Of a stretch of DNA of 64,000 nt, positions 61,301 through 64,000 are shown piece by piece (the first letter of the stretch is position 1; each line of letters opens with the position of its first letter). Origin of the DNA: Calliopsis andreniformis (taxonomy: Eukaryota; Arthropoda; Insecta; Hymenoptera; Andrenidae); assembly GCF_051401765.1 (NCBI RefSeq), contig NW_027480422.1, forward strand, positions 18,060,001 to 18,124,000. The letters are read 5' to 3'. The position numbers and the translations under genes were made by a program. The notes below the pieces were generated by a model. It saw nothing but the letters and a program-made list of their open reading frames with translations, had not been told where the DNA came from and did not search any database.

Positions 61301-64000
61301 GAAAATGATGGTCATTTCTGCATTCCGGGCAACCTAGGCTTCACTCTAGGGCGTTGCTCCTCCAGATAGAATAGTTCGGTCCCAGGAACTCAACGCCAGA
61401 AGCATAAAATACAATATAAATACAACAGTTTTTCCCTAGTATAACAGGAATAATTGCAACCAGTGTGAAAGGTATGGTCATTTCTACGTTCCGGGCAACC
61501 TAGGCTTCACCCTAGGGCGTTGCTCCACCAGATCGAATAGTTAGGGCCTAAGAAGTCGACGCCGGCAGCATAAAATACAAAATTAATAGAACAGTTTTTC
61601 CATTGTATAAAACGAATGATTGCAAACAGTGTGAAAGGTATAGTCATTTCTACGATACGGGCAACCTAGGCTTCACTCTAGGGCGTCGTTCCACCAGATG
61701 GAATAGCTACGGCCTTAGAAGTCAACGCCAGAACCATAAAATACAATATAAATACAACAGTTTTTCTATCGTATACAATTAATGATTGCAAACATTGTGA
61801 AAGTAACGATCATTTCTACGTTCCGGGCAACCTGGGCCTCACTCTAGGGCGATGCTCCACCAAATAGAATACCTGGGGTCTTAGAATTCAACGCCAGAAG
61901 AATAAAATACAACATAAGTACAACAGTTTTTCCATCGTATAGAATGAATAATTACAAACAGTGTGAAAGTAATGGTCATTTCTTTACGTTCCGGGCAATC
62001 TAGGCTTCACTCTAGGGCGTTGCTCCACCAGATCGGATAGTTAGGGCCTTGGAAGTCAACACCAGAAGCATAAAATACAACAGAAGTACAACAGCTTTTC
62101 CATCGTATAAAACGAATAATTACAAACAGTGTGAAAGTAATGGTCATTTCTACGTTCCGGGCATTCTAGGCTTCACTCTAGGGTGTTGCTGCACCAGATC
62201 GAATAGCTAGGGACTTAGAATTCAACCCCAGAAGAATAAAATACAACATAAGTACAACAGTTTTTCCATCGTATAACATGTATAATTGCAACCAGTGTGA
62301 AAGTTAAGGTCATTTCTACGTTCCGGGCAACCTAGGCTTAACTGTAGGGCGTTGCTCCACCAGATCGCTTAGTTACGGACTTAGAATTTAACGCCAGAAG
62401 CATAAAATACCATAAAAATGCAACAGTTTTTCCATCGTATGACAGGAATAATTGCAACCAGTGTGAAAGTACTGGTCATTTCTATGTTCCGTGTAACCTA
62501 GGCTTCACTCTAGGGCGTTGCTCCACCAGATCGAATAGCTAGGGACTTAGAATTCAACCCCAGAAGAATAAAATACAACATAAGTACAACAGTTTTTCCA
62601 TCGTATAAAATGTATAATTGCAACCAGTGTGAAAGTTATGGTCATTTCTACGTTCCGGGCAACCTAGGCTTAACTGTAGGGCGTTGCTCCACCAGATCGC
62701 TTAGTTACGGACTTAGAATTTAACGCCAGAAGCATAAAATACCATAAAAATGCAACAGTTTTTCCATAGTATAACAGGAATAATTGCAACCAGTGTGAAA
62801 GTACATGTCATTTCTACGTTCTGGGCAACCTAGGCTTCGCTCTAGAGCCTTGCTACACCAGCTCGAATAGCTAGGGACTTAGACGTCAACGCCAGAAGCA
62901 TAAAATACAATAAAGATGCAACAGTTTTTCCATCGTGAAACAGGAATAACTGCAACCAGTGTGAAAGTACTGGTCATTTCTATGTTCCCGGTAACCTAGG
63001 CATCACTCTAGGGCGTTGCTGCACCAGATCGAATGGCTAGGGACTTAGAATTCAGCGCCAGAAGAATAAAATACAATATATGTACAACAGTTCCTCCATC
63101 GTATAAAATGTATAATTGCAAGCATTGTGAAGGTAATGGTCATTTCTACGGACGTGCAACCTATGTTTTGCTCCAGGGCGTTGCTCCACCACATCGAATA
63201 ATTATGGCCTTAGAAGTCAACGCCAGAATCATAAAATACAGTTTAAATACAACAGTTTTTCCTTCGTATAACAGGAATAATTGCAACCAGTGTGAAAGAC
63301 ATGTTCATTTCTACGTTCCGGGCAACCTAGGCTTCCCTCTAGGGCGTTGCTCCACCACATCGAATAGCTACGGCCTTAGGAGTAAACGCCAGAGGCATAA
63401 AATACAAAATAAATACAACAGTTTTTCCATCGTATAAAGCGAATAATTGCAACCAGTGTGAATGACATGGTCATTTCTACGTTCCGTGCAACCTAGGCTT
63501 CCCTCTAGGGCGTTGCTCCACCACATCGAATAGCTACGGCCTTAGGAGTAAACGCCAGAGGCATAAAATACAAAATAAATACAACAGTTTTTCCATCGTA
63601 TAACAAGAATAATTGCAACCAGAGTGAAGGTGATGGTCATTTCTAAGTTCCGGGCAACCTAGGATTCACTATCGAGCGTTGCCCCACCAGATCGAATAGC
63701 TAGGACCTTAGAAGTCAACGCCAGAAGCACAAAATAAAATAAAAATACAACAGTTATTCCATCGTATAACAGGAATAATTACCACCAGTGGGAAAGTAAT
63801 GGGCATTTCTACGTTCCGTCCAACCTAGGCTTCACTCTAGAGCGTTGCTCCACCACATCGAATAGTTAGGGCCTTAGAAGTCAATGCCAGAAGCATAAAA
63901 TACAATATAAATACAACAGTTTTTCCACTGTATAATGTGAATAATTGCAAACAGTGTGGAAGTAATGGTCATTTCTACGTTCCGGGCAAGCTAGGCTTCA
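55391..64000 (+). repeat. Diverged satellite segment at the right edge
   Basis: Neighbouring monomers differ more here, and indels are common: a 9-bp deletion at 56030/56031, a shortened CTACGGACGTGCAACC form near 56510, 57340 and 63150, and a 2-bp insertion TTTCTTTACG near 60651 and 61980. Only short duplications are visible: about 350 bp at 60378 and 61706 (offset 1,328), a dimer near 62340 and 62672 (offset 332), and adjacent near-identical monomers at about 63308 and 63474. This fits an older or less often exchanged part of the array. Confidence 0.75.

Larger units (their letters stand above)
32882..64000 (+). repeat. 166-bp satellite array, right segment
   Basis: The same head-to-tail satellite resumes mid-monomer after the retroelement and continues to the end of the window, about 187 copies, all in the same orientation. 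No other insertion, inverted copy or gene is visible. The first part (32.9-35.2 kb) follows the monomer order of the 16- and 23-monomer blocks left of the insertion. Blocks from about 35 to 53 kb are mosaics of shorter duplications. Beyond about 55.4 kb monomers are clearly more diverged, with small indels. Short ORFs here are by-products of the repeat. Confidence 0.97.

Noticed and set aside
63033..63437. 134-codon ORF, the longest in the satellite
   Set aside because: It spans more than two monomers through chance loss of stops, with no start context, domain or conservation; its parts occur in other frames elsewhere.
1..64000. CENP-B box in the monomer (CGGG after a TTC)
   Set aside because: In TTTCTACGTTCCGGG the CGGG fits, but the TTCG and central A positions do not; too few matches.
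1..64000. Pol III B-box-like GATCGAATAG in each monomer
   Set aside because: It matches only about 7 of 11 consensus positions, with no A box at a suitable distance and no consistent T-run terminator.
1..64000. Telomere-like TTAGG in each monomer (AGTTAGGGCC)
   Set aside because: It occurs once per 166 bp, is often CTAGG or CTACGG, and is never tandem; not telomeric repeat.

Overview
The window is almost entirely one head-to-tail satellite DNA array. It is interrupted once, at 27834-32881, by a single LTR retrotransposon of the Ty3/Gypsy superfamily. There is no host protein gene, rRNA or tRNA gene. The retroelement has SAP-Gag, protease, RT and RNase H in one frame and a primer site matching the acceptor arm of animal tRNA-Leu. 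That points to an animal genome, most likely an insect, and the array length suggests pericentromeric or centromeric heterochromatin. I do not recognise the satellite family and cannot name the species.

The satellite monomer is 166 bp (offsets between copies give 165.8-166.0), about 42% GC by my hand count on an approximate consensus. All copies run in the same orientation, roughly 168 to the left of the insertion and 187 to the right. Each monomer has a conserved GC-richer half, with a CCTAG/CTAGG dyad, and an AT-rich half. Superimposed on this are multi-monomer duplications of many different lengths: 9-mer (902-3895), 13-mer (5572-9796), 23-mer (13525-21880), 16-mer (21230-26594) and 15-mer (35266-38920), with shorter ones further right. 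Blocks are also shared over tens of kilobases. There is no single fixed higher-order unit; this looks like repeated unequal exchange at many scales. From about 55.4 kb to the right end the monomers are more diverged and long near-identical blocks disappear.

The retroelement is 5,048 bp. Its two 534-bp LTRs (27834-28367 and 32348-32881) read as identical, begin and end TGTAGG/CCTACA, and are flanked by a 4-bp ATAT target duplication. Removing the element and one ATAT restores exactly one 166-bp monomer. One 1,181-codon ORF (28659-32204) encodes a SAP domain, coiled coil, Gag, two zinc knuckles, aspartic protease, RT, RNase H and the integrase zinc-binding domain. It stops before the integrase catalytic core, and only 143 bp separate its stop from the 3' LTR. 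The copy is therefore young but cannot encode a working integrase.

The most intriguing signal lies just before the 3' LTR. Instead of a polypurine tract there is a perfect 7-bp-stem hairpin followed by a 16-mer that matches the 5' end of animal tRNA-Leu at 14 of 16 positions (tRNA sequence from memory). It abuts the LTR exactly where plus-strand DNA synthesis should start. The minus-strand primer site also matches tRNA-Leu, from its 3' end.
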